Positions 1 to 9,478 of a stretch of DNA of 64,000 nucleotides are shown piece after piece. Each line of letters opens with the position of its first letter. Position 1 is the first letter of the stretch. This DNA is from Roseibium sp. HPY-6 (GTDB lineage Bacteria; Pseudomonadota; Alphaproteobacteria; Rhizobiales; Stappiaceae), in the NCBI RefSeq assembly GCF_040530035.1, contig NZ_JBEWCD010000002.1:2649793-2713792 (forward strand). The letters are read 5' to 3'. The notes beneath the pieces are model-generated. The model searched no databases. It was given only the letters and a program-made list of their open reading frames with translations, and had not been told where the DNA came from. A program made the position numbers and the translations under genes.

Positions 1-515
1 TGCAAATAGGCCCTGGAGGCATAAAGGCCGAGTGCGTAATCCACCAGCTTTCCGGCAACCAAACGTCCGGTTTCCGGACGGTCGATGGTAACTGCAATAT
101 CGGCCTCGCGGCGTGACAGGGAGAATGACCGCGCCACAGGAACAAGCTGCACGGTCAAGCCCGGATGCTTGTCGGTCAGCTTGCCGAGCCTTGGCGCAAG
201 ATAAGCTACGCCAAACCCGTCAGGTGCGCCTATGCGCACCGTTCCGGCAATTTCAGGCGTGTCTCCTCCCAGATCCGCTTCCGCCGCGACGGCTTCGGCT
301 TCCATCCGCTCTGCGCGCTCGAAGAAACGGCTTCCGGCGTCTGTCAGCACGCATCCGGATGTTGACCGATCGAAGAGACGGGTCCCAAGGCTGTCCTCAA
401 GAGAAGTCAGGCGTCTGGCAACGGTTGCGTGATTGACACCCAACCTCTTTGCAGCTGCAAGGATTTGGCCCGTGCGGGCAATCGAAAGGAAAATTCGAAT
501 GTCGTCCCAGTTCAT
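1..515 (-). CDS. LysR-family transcriptional regulator, N-terminal part (cut by window edge)
   Basis: This is the first 171 codons of a LysR-type regulator; the rest lies beyond the left edge. From the ATG at 515 it opens MNWDDIRIFLSIARTGQ and has no stop down to base 1. Residues 1-60 form the winged helix-turn-helix (AAAKRLGVNHATVARRL), followed by the linker helix and the start of the effector-binding domain (IAGTVRIGAPDGFG). It is transcribed away from mmsA, and the gap between them holds a 36-base dyad. This is the usual arrangement for a LysR protein controlling the divergent gene, so regulation of mmsA is likely but inferred. The inducer cannot be told from the sequence. Confidence 0.93.
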   Translation of the reverse strand, partial: MNWDDIRIFLSIARTGQILAAAKRLGVNHATVARRLTSLEDSLGTRLFDRSTSGCVLTDAGSRFFERAERMEAEAVAAEADLGGDTPEIAGTVRIGAPDGFGVAYLAPRLGKLTDKHPGLTVQLVPVARSFSLSRREADIAVTIDRPETGRLVAGKLVDYALGLYASRAYL

Positions 516-820
516 CGCGCTTCCTGGCTATTTCCTTCCGAAAGGATATTCCTCGCAAGTTTCTCTCTCGAGACGCTTCAGCCGCTCGGAACTTTAAAAG
601 TAGAACCGGCCCGTCGTCCGATCCCTTTCGCATCAGAGATGACAAGCGCCGAAACGTCTGCGAAGCTCAGGCAGACACATGACATAACTTCAAAAAATGC
701 ACAACAGATCCGGAAATCTGGATCTTGTATGCAACAAAAATAAAAGCGACAAAGATGCAGACATAAAATGGAACGCTGCCGCGTTTTCGGCGGTTCCCGG
801 GCTTGATGGGAGAAACGCAG
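516..820. other. Divergent promoter region between the LysR gene and mmsA
   Basis: About 305 bases separate the two divergent start codons, and I see no gene here. The mmsA-proximal half is AT-rich and contains the dyad described separately. A GGGAGA ribosome binding site at 808-813 precedes the mmsA ATG at 821. Confidence 0.7.
698..733. promoter_or_regulatory. 36-base dyad, candidate LysR operator
   Basis: The core is AGATCC, eight bases, then GGATCT (706-725). The symmetry extends outward to TGCA at both ends (698-701 and 730-733). Comparing the 18-base halves gives 13 matches. It lies in the divergent LysR/mmsA region about 90 bases before the mmsA start codon, as expected of a LysR binding site. 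Binding is inferred. Confidence 0.45.
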
Positions 821-2320
821 ATGCAAATGATCGGTCACTTTGTTGATGGAAAGCACGTCGAGGGTACGTCTGGCCGCTTTGCCGACGTTTACAACCCTGC
901 GACCGGAGAGGTTCAGGCACAAGTCGCGCTCGCGAGCCAGGCGGAAATTGATGCTGCCGTCGCAAATGCAGCTGCCGCGCAGGTCGGATGGGCCGCCACC
1001 AACCCGCAGCGCCGCGCTCGTGTGATGATGAAATTCGTCGACCTCCTGAACCGTGATATGGACAAGCTCGCCGAAGCATTGTCGCGAGAGCACGGCAAGA
1101 CCCTGCCGGATGCCAAAGGCGACGTCATCAGAGGACTTGAGGTCGCGGAATTCTGCATCGGCGCGCCACATCTTCTGAAAGGCGAATTCACCGAAGGAGC
1201 GGGTCCGGGCATCGACATGTACTCCATGCGTCAGCCACTTGGCGTCGTTGCGGGCATCACGCCGTTCAACTTCCCGGCAATGATCCCGATGTGGAAATTC
1301 TGTCCGGCGATTGCGTGCGGCAATGCGTTTATCCTGAAACCGTCCGAACGCGATCCCTCCGTGCCGATCATGCTTGCGGAGCTGATGATGGAAGCAGGTC
1401 TTCCCGCTGGCGTTCTGAACGTCGTTAATGGCGACAAGAGCGCTGTTGATGCCATCTGCGATGACGAGACCATCCAGGCTGTCGGCTTTGTCGGATCAAC
1501 ACCGATCGCGCAGTATGTCTATTCCCGCGCAACGGCGGCTGGCAAACGTGCCCAGTGCTTCGGTGGCGCGAAAAACCACATGATCATTATGCCGGATGCC
1601 GATCTGGATCAGGCCGCTGACGCGCTAGTCGGGGCGGGTTACGGTGCCGCGGGTGAACGTTGCATGGCGGTTTCCGTCGCCGTCCCGGTCGGCGAAACCA
1701 CGGCAAACGCGTTGATCGAAAAGCTGGCACCGAAAGTCGAAGCTTTGAAGATCGGTCCGTATACGGCCGGCGACGATGTTGATTTCGGACCGCTTGTGAC
1801 CAAGGAAGCCCTTGGCCGGGTGAGAGGTCTCGTCGACCAGGGCGTCAAGGAAGGGGCCAGGCTTGTCGTCGACGGGCGGGACTTTTCCATGCAGGGTTAT
1901 GAGGACGGCTTTTTCATGGGCGGCTGTCTTTTCGACAACGTCACCAAGGACATGGATATCTACAAAACCGAGATCTTTGGCCCTGTTTTGTCGGTCGTTC
2001 GCGCCGAAAGCTACGAAGAAGCGCTGGACCTGCCACTCAGCCATGAGTACGGCAACGGCACCGCGATTTTCACGCGCGACGGCGACACCGCGAGAGACTT
2101 CGCATCCAGGATCAACATCGGCATGGTCGGCATCAATGTTCCGATCCCCGTGCCGCTTGCCTATCACACGTTCGGCGGTTGGAAAAAGTCCGGTTTCGGC
2201 GACCTGAACCAGCATGGACCGGATGGCTTCAAGTTCTACACGCGCACCAAAACGGTTACCACACGCTGGCCATCCGGATTGAAGGACGGTGCTGAATTCG
2301 TCATCCCCACGATGAAATAA
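821..2320 (+). CDS. mmsA: Methylmalonate-semialdehyde dehydrogenase (CoA-acylating)
   Basis: This 499-residue cytosolic enzyme oxidises methylmalonate semialdehyde or malonate semialdehyde with NAD+ and CoA to propionyl-CoA or acetyl-CoA, late in valine and thymine breakdown. The aldehyde dehydrogenase fold is clear: substrate and cofactor segments FNFPAMIPMWKF, FVGSTPIAQ and FGGAKNHMIIMPDADLD, then the catalytic cysteine in GAAGERCMA (about residue 281). The length matches MmsA (about 500). In-frame TTG and ATG codons lie upstream (803, 806), but the ATG at 821 sits seven bases after GGGAGA and gives the family N-terminus MQMIGHFVDGKHVEG. A hairpin terminator follows directly. A 3-hydroxyisobutyrate-dehydrogenase-like gene of the same pathway is near 31.3-32.2 kb. 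Confidence 0.96.
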   Translation: MQMIGHFVDGKHVEGTSGRFADVYNPATGEVQAQVALASQAEIDAAVANAAAAQVGWAATNPQRRARVMMKFVDLLNRDMDKLAEALSREHGKTLPDAKGDVIRGLEVAEFCIGAPHLLKGEFTEGAGPGIDMYSMRQPLGVVAGITPFNFPAMIPMWKFCPAIACGNAFILKPSERDPSVPIMLAELMMEAGLPAGVLNVVNGDKSAVDAICDDETIQAVGFVGSTPIAQYVYSRATAAGKRAQCFGGAKNHMIIMPDADLDQAADALVGAGYGAAGERCMAVSVAVPVGETTANALIEKLAPKVEALKIGPYTAGDDVDFGPLVTKEALGRVRGLVDQGVKEGARLVVDGRDFSMQGYEDGFFMGGCLFDNVTKDMDIYKTEIFGPVLSVVRAESYEEALDLPLSHEYGNGTAIFTRDGDTARDFASRINIGMVGINVPIPVPLAYHTFGGWKKSGFGDLNQHGPDGFKFYTRTKTVTTRWPSGLKDGAEFVIPTMK

Positions 2321-2344
2321 GGAACGATCGCTAAACGAAGGTTG

Positions 2345-2378
2345 AGAGCGGCGCCCTTGGACGCCGCTCTTTGTTTTT
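2345..2378 (+). terminator. Rho-independent terminator after mmsA
   Basis: A perfect nine-base-pair stem AGAGCGGCG/CGCCGCTCT (2345-2353, 2362-2370) with an eight-base loop is followed by TTGTTTTT. It ends mmsA transcription and may also serve the opposing gene that stops at 2378. Confidence 0.85.
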
Positions 2379-2695
2379 CAGGCCGCTGCCACCTGTGCTT
2401 CAACCACGCGGTCTGCGGTGTAATGAGAAATCGTCAAGACCCCCTCGATTTCGGCAAGAATGGCCGCGAAGGCAGGATCCTTCATTATCTTCTCCGAGGC
2501 CTGTTTTGCGCACTCAAGGTCCCGCCAAAGAACCATATCGGCAAACAGGCCTTCGTCTTCGACCGCCTCATATGCGGTCCAGGCAATGAAACCTTCGTAA
2601 TTCCTGACGGTGTCTTGTGCAGCGTGGCGTGCCCGGCGCGCGTTGGCGGTGTCCTTGACCTTGAACACAACCAATTCGAGACATGGCTCTTTCAT
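2378..2695 (-). CDS. Small ABM/dimeric alpha-beta barrel protein
   Basis: This 105-residue protein resembles the antibiotic-biosynthesis-monooxygenase (ABM) and dimeric alpha-beta barrel families. It has an N-terminal strand CLELVVFKVKD, a helix rich in Arg and Ala, then EGFIAWTAYEAVEDEGLFADMV, where the FxxWxxYE pattern is typical. Such proteins are cofactor-free monooxygenases, heme or small-molecule binders, or stress proteins; the substrate cannot be assigned. The ATG at 2695 follows GGAG at seven bases; an upstream extension reading MNGCAANRPDRR lacks this. It converges on mmsA and stands alone. The fold call is fairly safe, the function unknown. Confidence 0.75.
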   Translation of the reverse strand: MKEPCLELVVFKVKDTANARRARHAAQDTVRNYEGFIAWTAYEAVEDEGLFADMVLWRDLECAKQASEKIMKDPAFAAILAEIEGVLTISHYTADRVVEAQVAAA

Positions 2696-2960
2696 TACAA
2701 TCTCCAGGTGTTGAATTGAATCAAGACACCGAACATCGCACACCGTTCCTGACAACCTCCTGTCAGGACGATTGGCCGCGCAGCCATTCAATCAAGCGCC
2801 GGCCAATAAAATGCCGCACGCTTTTAATTCCCTCCATTGTAGAGAAATCGATCCGCACGCTGTAAAAAAAACCTGGGAGAGGCTCCGTTTGAACATCGAA
2901 CTTGCTCGATTTAAGTCGTTACCAACGGAGCTCAGGATAACAACCTGAAAGGTTCGATTT

Positions 2961-4751
2961 TTGGACGCAAGGAAAGGGATTGGAAAAGACGCTGACTGCG
3001 CTCTTTCAATAGGAGATCCTGGTGTTTCTGAAACGAAAACCCTGAAGCGCGCGGGTGTTTCTCTGGCGGTTTCCGATCTTCTGTGGATCCCCCAGGCCGG
3101 TTTTCTGGCATGGGCCCTGGGGATCGTTTTGTCTGGCGCCGCCACCTCGGAGCAATCATTCCTCGTTTCCGATGTGTCACCTCAACTTCTATGGGCCGCA
3201 GCAGCCGTCGTCCTGATTGCCGGTGCACGCGTAACGCTTGTGCGCTTCGCACAGACCAAAAGTCTGACGGCTGCCCGGAGCATTCAAAGCCAGGCGAGAT
3301 GCAGGCTGCTGCGAGCGGCAACCCGAAGGTCTCCCTCCGACAGTTTCCCGTCTGCCGGCGCATTTTCCGCCCACGTTGTAGATCAGGTCGATCTGCTTGG
3401 TCCCTATTACCGGAACTTCATTCCCCAGCTCATGCGTTTAAGGCTGGTGCCGCTTGCAATCGTCGCTGTGACAGCATGGTTCAGCTGGCTCGCTGCGTTG
3501 ATTTTGCTGGTTAGCGGTCCTTTGATACCGGTGTTCATGGCACTGATCGGCTCACGCGCCAAGGCGGCCAGCGCGAGCCAGCAGGAAGAGCTCACACGTC
3601 TGAGCGGCATGTTGCTCGACCGGATCAGGGGACTGGAGACGCTGAAGCTCTTCGGCGCTCTGGAGAGGACCAAGGCCGAAATCCACGAGGCTGGTGAGCG
3701 TTTCAGGATCGGGACGATGAAGGTTCTGAAGGTCGCTTTCCTGTCGACGACTGTGCTGGAACTCTTTTCGGCGCTTGGCATTGCGTTTTCAGCGGTATAC
3801 GTCGGATTTTCCCTGTTGGGAGATCTCAATGTCGGCGCCTGGGGAACTCCGTTCGGGTTTTCACAAGGTCTGTTTATCCTTTTGCTCGCCCCTGAATTCT
3901 TTGCGCCGCTACGTGCATTTTCAACCGCCTACCATGATCGTGCAGCGGGTATCGCAGCCAGGCAAAAGCTTTCTGCGCTTTTGGCGGAAATAGAAACTGA
4001 CAGATCCGCAATTGCATCCGGTCCTGTCGAAGCAACGGCACCGAAGGCTTCAATTGTCTCGAACGGGAGATTGGAGCCCGTGCGCGTTTCCTTCGAAGAG
4101 GTGTCTCTCACGGCAAGTGGACGGCGGATACTCAGCAGGTTTTCACTGAACGTGGCCGTAGGCGAAACCACACATTTATCTGGTGCAAGCGGCTCGGGAA
4201 AAACAAGCCTCCTGGACCTCGTGCTTGGCTACCGTCAACCTGATAGCGGGTCTGTTCGGCTAAATGGCATCGACATTGACCTGGTTGCCGGTGAATTGCG
4301 TCAGCAGGTTATGTGGCTGGGCCAGGCACCGACGCTTTTTCATGGAAGCGTGAAGGCCAATTTGCTCAAAGGAGTTTCTGATCCTGCGCCGGTGACCGAA
4401 GAAGACATCTGGAAGGCATTGCGTCTCGCTGGTGCTGAACGTCTTGTCCGCCGCTTGCCACAGGGGCTTGCAACGCAGCTCGGGGAAGACGGATTTGGTT
4501 TGTCGGTTGGTGAAATTCGTCGGGTGGCGCTGGCGCGCGCCGCGATGCGCATTCATTCGACAATCCTGATCGCAGATGAACCGACCGCGGGACTCGATCC
4601 GGAAACGGCAAGAGACGTTATCAGTGGATTGACACAGCTCGCGAAGAACCGAACCACGCTCATCGCAACGCATGATCCGGCAGTCCTGCAGATGTCCGGG
4701 CGGCGTGTAGATCTGAATACACGTGTCGAAGCTGGATTGGAGCCTGTTTGA
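2961..4751 (+). CDS. cydD: Heterodimeric ABC exporter subunit CydD
   Basis: With CydC this forms the inner-membrane ABC exporter of cysteine and glutathione to the periplasm, needed for assembly of cytochrome bd and other haem proteins. The 596 residues hold an N-terminal six-helix transmembrane domain (about residues 35-345) and a C-terminal nucleotide-binding domain: Walker A GASGSGKTS (from about 408), signature LSVGE and Walker B ILIADEPTAG. The CydD-type signature differs from LSGGQ, as usual in this family. The only in-frame start near the family N-terminus is the TTG at 2961, with a weak AGG upstream and an in-frame stop just before. The stop overlaps the cydC start (TGATG), so the two are translationally coupled. 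Confidence 0.92.
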   Translation: MDARKGIGKDADCALSIGDPGVSETKTLKRAGVSLAVSDLLWIPQAGFLAWALGIVLSGAATSEQSFLVSDVSPQLLWAAAAVVLIAGARVTLVRFAQTKSLTAARSIQSQARCRLLRAATRRSPSDSFPSAGAFSAHVVDQVDLLGPYYRNFIPQLMRLRLVPLAIVAVTAWFSWLAALILLVSGPLIPVFMALIGSRAKAASASQQEELTRLSGMLLDRIRGLETLKLFGALERTKAEIHEAGERFRIGTMKVLKVAFLSTTVLELFSALGIAFSAVYVGFSLLGDLNVGAWGTPFGFSQGLFILLLAPEFFAPLRAFSTAYHDRAAGIAARQKLSALLAEIETDRSAIASGPVEATAPKASIVSNGRLEPVRVSFEEVSLTASGRRILSRFSLNVAVGETTHLSGASGSGKTSLLDLVLGYRQPDSGSVRLNGIDIDLVAGELRQQVMWLGQAPTLFHGSVKANLLKGVSDPAPVTEEDIWKALRLAGAERLVRRLPQGLATQLGEDGFGLSVGEIRRVALARAAMRIHSTILIADEPTAGLDPETARDVISGLTQLAKNRTTLIATHDPAVLQMSGRRVDLNTRVEAGLEPV

Positions 4752-6421
4752 TGAACCCGATCTGGCAGGTTGCCAAAAGCCAATTTCGGCATGATCGCTT
4801 TCATTTCTGTATCGGGATCTTTGTCGCTGTGCTGCCGGCAGCGGCGGGCCTTTTGTTGCTTGGGGTTTCCGGTTGGTTCATTACCGCAGCGGCCCTTGCC
4901 GGTTTAAGTGGCGCCTTTCTGAACATATTTGCTCCGAGCGCAATTATCAGAGCACTTGCCATCATTCGAACCGCGGGTCGCTATGGCGAACGCGTTCTGA
5001 CACACGACGCGACCTTCCGTTTCCTGGGGGATTTGCGAAATCGTCTGTTTGCGAGCAACGCTGAAAAAGTGTCGGCAGGGCGCCGGTCTGGTCTGGTCCT
5101 GAACCGTTTGACAGCCGATGTCGCAGCGCTGGACACTGTTTATCTCCGTCTGTTGGTGCCCATCTCACTGGCGATCATCATTGCCGTTTCTTTGCTGATC
5201 ATCTGGTGGACAGTCTCAGCTTCTGTGTTTTTGACCGGGCTGTCTTTCATGGCTGTCTGGGCTTTTCTCGCCCAAAAGGTTTTAACAAGGTCGGACCGGC
5301 AAATGGCTCGGCGGGCGGACGCGGCATCCGAAGCAATGCGCCTTCGAACGACGGATCTTGCTGCAGGAAGACGGGACCTTGCGGTCTATGGAGGTCTCGA
5401 AAACGCGGCCGACCGCATTTTTACCGCTGAACGCCTCCTGCAGAATTCTGAAGATTGGCGCGAAAAGCGCGCAGCGGGGTACGGTGCGGTTTCTGGATTT
5501 GTCGGCCAGACATTTCTCGCCGCTATGCTGCTTGTGTGCGTCTGGAATGTCGTGGACGGAACATTTGGCGTTCCCCTTGCTGTCGGTCTGGTGCTGGCGG
5601 TCATCGCTCTTCCGGAGCTGGTGTCCGCTGTTTTGCTCGGGCTGACGAACCTGCCACGATCCGAATTGGCTGCTAAGCGCACGGTCTCCACGGGGCTGCA
5701 AATCCTCGAGGCAAAAACCGGAGCCCGGCGGAAAGGCGATCAGCCAGTTTCCACCAAGCGGCCAGACTATGTTCTGAGCTTCCAAGCTGTATCTTTCACA
5801 TACCCCGGAGCAACGGAACCGGTTCTCGACAGGCTGTCATTCGATGTCAAACCCGGCGAGATTGTTGCCCTTGCCGGACGAAGCGGATGTGGCAAGAGCA
5901 CGATTGCCACCCTGGCAGCACGACTGCGGAATGCCGACTCAGGTTGCATCCTGCTGAACGGAAGGAACATTGAAACCTTCCGGGATACTGACCTGAGCGA
6001 TGCTGTCACGGTCCTGGGTCAGCGCCCCTATTTCTTCAACGACACGATTGCTGCCAATTTGCGTGTGGCGAATCCCTCAGCCAGTGAGCAGGACATGTGG
6101 AAGGCTCTGGAGCAATCCGTGCTCATGGATCGAATCGCGTCGGACGGAGACGGTCTGAATTGTGTGCTGGGAGAGGGCGGACTTGGGCTGTCGGGCGGTG
6201 AGTTACGCCGGCTCGCACTCGCAAGGGCATTTCTAACGCGCCCGAGCCTGTTCATTCTGGACGAAATGACGGAAGGCCTCGACCAAGAGACGGCGAGCGA
6301 AGTCCTGGATCGCTTTTTCAAGTTCAGAGGAACGGCCTCTGTTCTGATGATCGCTCACAAACAGCGCGAAATCGATGCGGCGGACCGGGTTGTCAATCTG
6401 GACAATATGTCCGGTGACTGA
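4751..6421 (+). CDS. cydC: Heterodimeric ABC exporter subunit CydC
   Basis: This is the second half of the CydDC thiol exporter, 556 residues. An N-terminal membrane domain (GWFITAAALAGLSG and later helices) is followed by an ATPase domain with Walker A GRSGCGKST (from residue 376), signature LSGGELRR and Walker B LFILDEMTEGLD. The ATG at 4751 shares its A with the cydD stop. The consensus signature here against the degenerate one in CydD fits the asymmetric ATP sites of this heterodimer. A gap of about 270 bases separates it from cydA, so cydABX may also have its own promoter. Confidence 0.93.
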   Translation: MNPIWQVAKSQFRHDRFHFCIGIFVAVLPAAAGLLLLGVSGWFITAAALAGLSGAFLNIFAPSAIIRALAIIRTAGRYGERVLTHDATFRFLGDLRNRLFASNAEKVSAGRRSGLVLNRLTADVAALDTVYLRLLVPISLAIIIAVSLLIIWWTVSASVFLTGLSFMAVWAFLAQKVLTRSDRQMARRADAASEAMRLRTTDLAAGRRDLAVYGGLENAADRIFTAERLLQNSEDWREKRAAGYGAVSGFVGQTFLAAMLLVCVWNVVDGTFGVPLAVGLVLAVIALPELVSAVLLGLTNLPRSELAAKRTVSTGLQILEAKTGARRKGDQPVSTKRPDYVLSFQAVSFTYPGATEPVLDRLSFDVKPGEIVALAGRSGCGKSTIATLAARLRNADSGCILLNGRNIETFRDTDLSDAVTVLGQRPYFFNDTIAANLRVANPSASEQDMWKALEQSVLMDRIASDGDGLNCVLGEGGLGLSGGELRRLALARAFLTRPSLFILDEMTEGLDQETASEVLDRFFKFRGTASVLMIAHKQREIDAADRVVNLDNMSGD

Positions 6422-6694
6422 CACCGATTGCACATTGATTCATTTGGCTTGTCAAAAAGATGAGTGCTCTCTTTTTTGCGATTTCTGGTTGTCGAATACG
6501 ATCTGTCGCATTGACCTGCCTGCCGGGCTGCGTCACCATCCTGACTCGTTAGCGTGTTGCTTTGAACCGCTGTTTTGACGGGAACAATCCACGCAGCCTG
6601 ACGCGTAGCGCAGTTATCCGGCTGATGTGAAGAGGTTCGAAGATCGCCCTGACCATATGCTCAAGCCAATGCCGGCTTGAAAAGGGGGAATACG

Positions 6695-8302
6695 ATGGAA
6701 CTAAGCGTCGTTGACCTGTCCCGGCTGCAATTTGCCATGACAGCGCTCTACCATTTCCTGTTTGTGCCCTTGACCATTGGCTTGTCCATTTTGCTCGCGA
6801 CGATGGAGACGGTCTATGTGATGACCGGGCGCGAGATCTGGAAGCGCATGGTCAAGTTCTGGGGCACGTTGTTCGGTATCAACTTCGTCCTCGGCGTCGC
6901 AACGGGACTGACGATGGAATTCCAGTTTGGCATGAACTGGGCGTATTTCAGCCAGTATGTCGGCGATGTATTCGGCGCGCCGCTTGCAATTGAAGGCCTT
7001 ATGGCGTTCTTTCTCGAGGCGACCTTCGTCGGGCTCTTCTTCTTCGGTTGGGACAAACTGTCCAAGCGCCAGCACCTGGCGGCCACATGGGCACTGGCGC
7101 TCGGTACGAATTTCTCCGCTCTCTGGATCCTGATTGCAAATGGCTGGATGCAAAACCCGGTCGGCTCGGAGTTCAATCCGGACACCATGCGCATGGAGGT
7201 CACCAGTTTCTTCGAGGTGCTGTTCAACCCGGTTGCGCAGGCCAAATTCGTACACACGGTATCGGCGGGCTACGTCACTGCCGCGCTCTTCATGCTGGGC
7301 ATTTCCGCCTGGTACATGCTTCAGGGCAGGCATCTTCAGATCGCCAAGCGGTCCATGGCGATCGCATCCGCCTTTGGCTTTGCCTCAGCGCTTTCCGTTG
7401 TCGTTCTCGGTGACGAAAGCGGGTACGAGGCCAACCTGAACCAGAAGATGAAACTCGCAACAATTGAAGCCATGTGGGAGACCGAACCTGCACCCGCAGC
7501 TTTCAATGTCGTCGCCTGGCCGGACATGGATAAACGGGAGAATATCTTTGCGATTGAGGTGCCTTACGTCATGGGCCTGATCGCAACCCGGTCTCTGGAC
7601 ACGGTGATCCCCGGTATCAATGAACTTGTGGACCGCTCCAAGGACCGCATCCGTCAAGGAGCTATCGCCTGGGATGCCTTGCAGAAGATCAGGGAGAACC
7701 CGGACACGGTGTCTGAGGAGGTCCGTGAAACCTTCAGCTATAATGCCAGCTCACTTGGCTATGCGTACCTTCTGCTGCCCTATACCGACAATCCTCTGGA
7801 GGCGACAACGGAGCAAATCGAGGAGGCGGCCTGGTCGACCGTCCCGAACGTTTGGCCGATGTTCTATGCATTCCGGATCATGGTGGCGTGCGGCTTCTTT
7901 TTCATCCTTCTGACGACAGTGTTCTTCTACTACTCGTCGGCGGGCAAACTGGATGAGCTGCGCGAAAAACGCCGTTGGCTGCTTCATGTCGCCGTTTGGT
8001 CGATCCCGCTGCCGTGGATAGCCTGCGAAATGGGATGGTTCGTCGCTGAGTACGGACGTCAGCCCTGGATCATCGAGAGCATGCTGCCGACATCGGCCGC
8101 AGTGTCCAGCCTGTCGGTAACAGAGGTTCTGCTGACCCTGGCAGGATTCGTGATCCTGTACAGCACACTGCTGGTGATCGAGATTGCGCTGATGATCAAG
8201 TACATCCGGATCGGTCCGGACGATGGCGAACCGGCGGAGACCCTGCCACCGCCGGTGAGCGCACAGCCGGTTTCCGGCGCAGCCCCTGTTCCTGCGGAGT
8301 AA
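6695..8302 (+). CDS. cydA: Cytochrome bd ubiquinol oxidase subunit I
   Basis: CydA is the quinol-oxidising subunit of cytochrome bd and carries haems b558, b595 and d in the inner membrane. It reduces O2 to water at high affinity. The 535 residues start MELSVVDLSRLQFAMTALYH, with the haem-ligand histidine at residue 20 (His19 in E. coli). A second ligand is in the KFVHTVSAGY segment, and the quinol-site motif GRQPW lies near the C-terminal third. The length fits the long Q-loop type. The ATG at 6695 follows AAGGGGG closely; an earlier TTG would add MKRGNT and is unlikely. cydB follows after six bases. Confidence 0.97.
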   Translation: MELSVVDLSRLQFAMTALYHFLFVPLTIGLSILLATMETVYVMTGREIWKRMVKFWGTLFGINFVLGVATGLTMEFQFGMNWAYFSQYVGDVFGAPLAIEGLMAFFLEATFVGLFFFGWDKLSKRQHLAATWALALGTNFSALWILIANGWMQNPVGSEFNPDTMRMEVTSFFEVLFNPVAQAKFVHTVSAGYVTAALFMLGISAWYMLQGRHLQIAKRSMAIASAFGFASALSVVVLGDESGYEANLNQKMKLATIEAMWETEPAPAAFNVVAWPDMDKRENIFAIEVPYVMGLIATRSLDTVIPGINELVDRSKDRIRQGAIAWDALQKIRENPDTVSEEVRETFSYNASSLGYAYLLLPYTDNPLEATTEQIEEAAWSTVPNVWPMFYAFRIMVACGFFFILLTTVFFYYSSAGKLDELREKRRWLLHVAVWSIPLPWIACEMGWFVAEYGRQPWIIESMLPTSAAVSSLSVTEVLLTLAGFVILYSTLLVIEIALMIKYIRIGPDDGEPAETLPPPVSAQPVSGAAPVPAE

Positions 8303-8308
8303 CCGGCC

Positions 8309-9466
8309 ATGATCCTTTATGAAATGATGGACTACTCGACGCTGAAGGTGATCTGGTGGGTGCTGCTTGGTGTGCTTCTTATCGGCTTCGCCGTGACGGA
8401 CGGCTTCGACATGGGGGTAGGGGCATTGCTGCCCTTCATTGCCGAAACGGATATTGAGCGGCGGATCGTGATCAACACCATCGGTCCGACCTGGGAAGGC
8501 AATCAAGTGTGGTTCATCCTGGGTGGCGGCGCCATCTTCGCGGCTTGGCCGCCACTCTATGCGATCAGCTTCTCCGGATTTTACCTGGCGATGTTCGTTG
8601 TGCTCGCGGCGATGATCCTGCGACCGGTTGCCTTCAAGTACAGGTCAAAAAGGCCGGATCCGTCCTGGCGGAGCAGCTGGGACTGGGCCCTGTTCGTCGG
8701 CTCATTCGTGCCCGCATTGGTGTTCGGCGTTGCGGTCGGCAATGTTCTCCTCGGAGTGCCTTATTCTCTCGATAACGATCTGCGCATGACCTATGAGGGT
8801 TCATTCTTCGGATTGTTCTCACCGTTCTCTTTGCTGTGTGGACTGCTTTCCGTCGCAATGCTCGTCATGCATGGTAGTGTCTGGCTTGTCATGCGCGCAT
8901 CGGGAGACATCGCGCGCAGAGCACGCAGGTTCGGAACCTTTGCCGCATTGCTTGGCATAGTTCTCTTTGCGCTCGGGGGGTACCTGGTGGCCAGCGGGTA
9001 TGTCGACGGTTTCCGGATTACCAATGAGATCGATCCCAACATGCAGGCAAACCCGCTTGCCAAGGACGCAGTCATCGAAGATGGCGCATGGATGGCGAAC
9101 TATGCGGCTTACCCGCTTCTTTGGATCGTGCCCGGCCTGGGTTTCCTAGGCATGTTGGGAACGCTCCTATTGCTTCAGACCCGCTTGGAGATGCTGGTCT
9201 TCGTATTCTCCAAATCGGCGATTGTCGGAATAATCGCAACTGTCGGCATTTCGATGTTTCCCTTCATCCTGCCGTCTTCGGTTCAGCCTGAAGCAAGCCT
9301 GACCGTTTGGGATGCGTCGTCCACCCACCGCACATTGTTCAATATGCTTGTGGCGACCGTGATCTTTCTGCCGATCATTCTGGTCTACACCGCCTGGGTC
9401 TACAGGGTGCTTTGGGGCAAGGTTGACGAAGAGACCATCGAACGCGACAACCATACGGCCTACTGA
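8309..9466 (+). CDS. cydB: Cytochrome bd ubiquinol oxidase subunit II
   Basis: CydB is the second large membrane subunit of cytochrome bd and structurally supports CydA. At 385 residues it has the family length, with about eight to nine hydrophobic helices. It carries the signature stretch GFAVTDGFDMGVGALLPF, then GPTWEGNQVWFI and FSGFYLAMFVVLAAMILRP. The ATG at 8309 is preceded by GGAG that overlaps the end of cydA, so the two are coupled. Thirteen bases after its stop begins the small subunit cydX. Confidence 0.97.
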   Translation: MILYEMMDYSTLKVIWWVLLGVLLIGFAVTDGFDMGVGALLPFIAETDIERRIVINTIGPTWEGNQVWFILGGGAIFAAWPPLYAISFSGFYLAMFVVLAAMILRPVAFKYRSKRPDPSWRSSWDWALFVGSFVPALVFGVAVGNVLLGVPYSLDNDLRMTYEGSFFGLFSPFSLLCGLLSVAMLVMHGSVWLVMRASGDIARRARRFGTFAALLGIVLFALGGYLVASGYVDGFRITNEIDPNMQANPLAKDAVIEDGAWMANYAAYPLLWIVPGLGFLGMLGTLLLLQTRLEMLVFVFSKSAIVGIIATVGISMFPFILPSSVQPEASLTVWDASSTHRTLFNMLVATVIFLPIILVYTAWVYRVLWGKVDEETIERDNHTAY

Positions 9467-9478
9467 GGAGACGATTGC

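Noticed and set aside
6422..6694. Possible FNR/Anr box (TTGAT-N4-ATCAA) before cydA
   Set aside because: TTGATT occurs at 6436 but the second half-site is missing. I do not call it.
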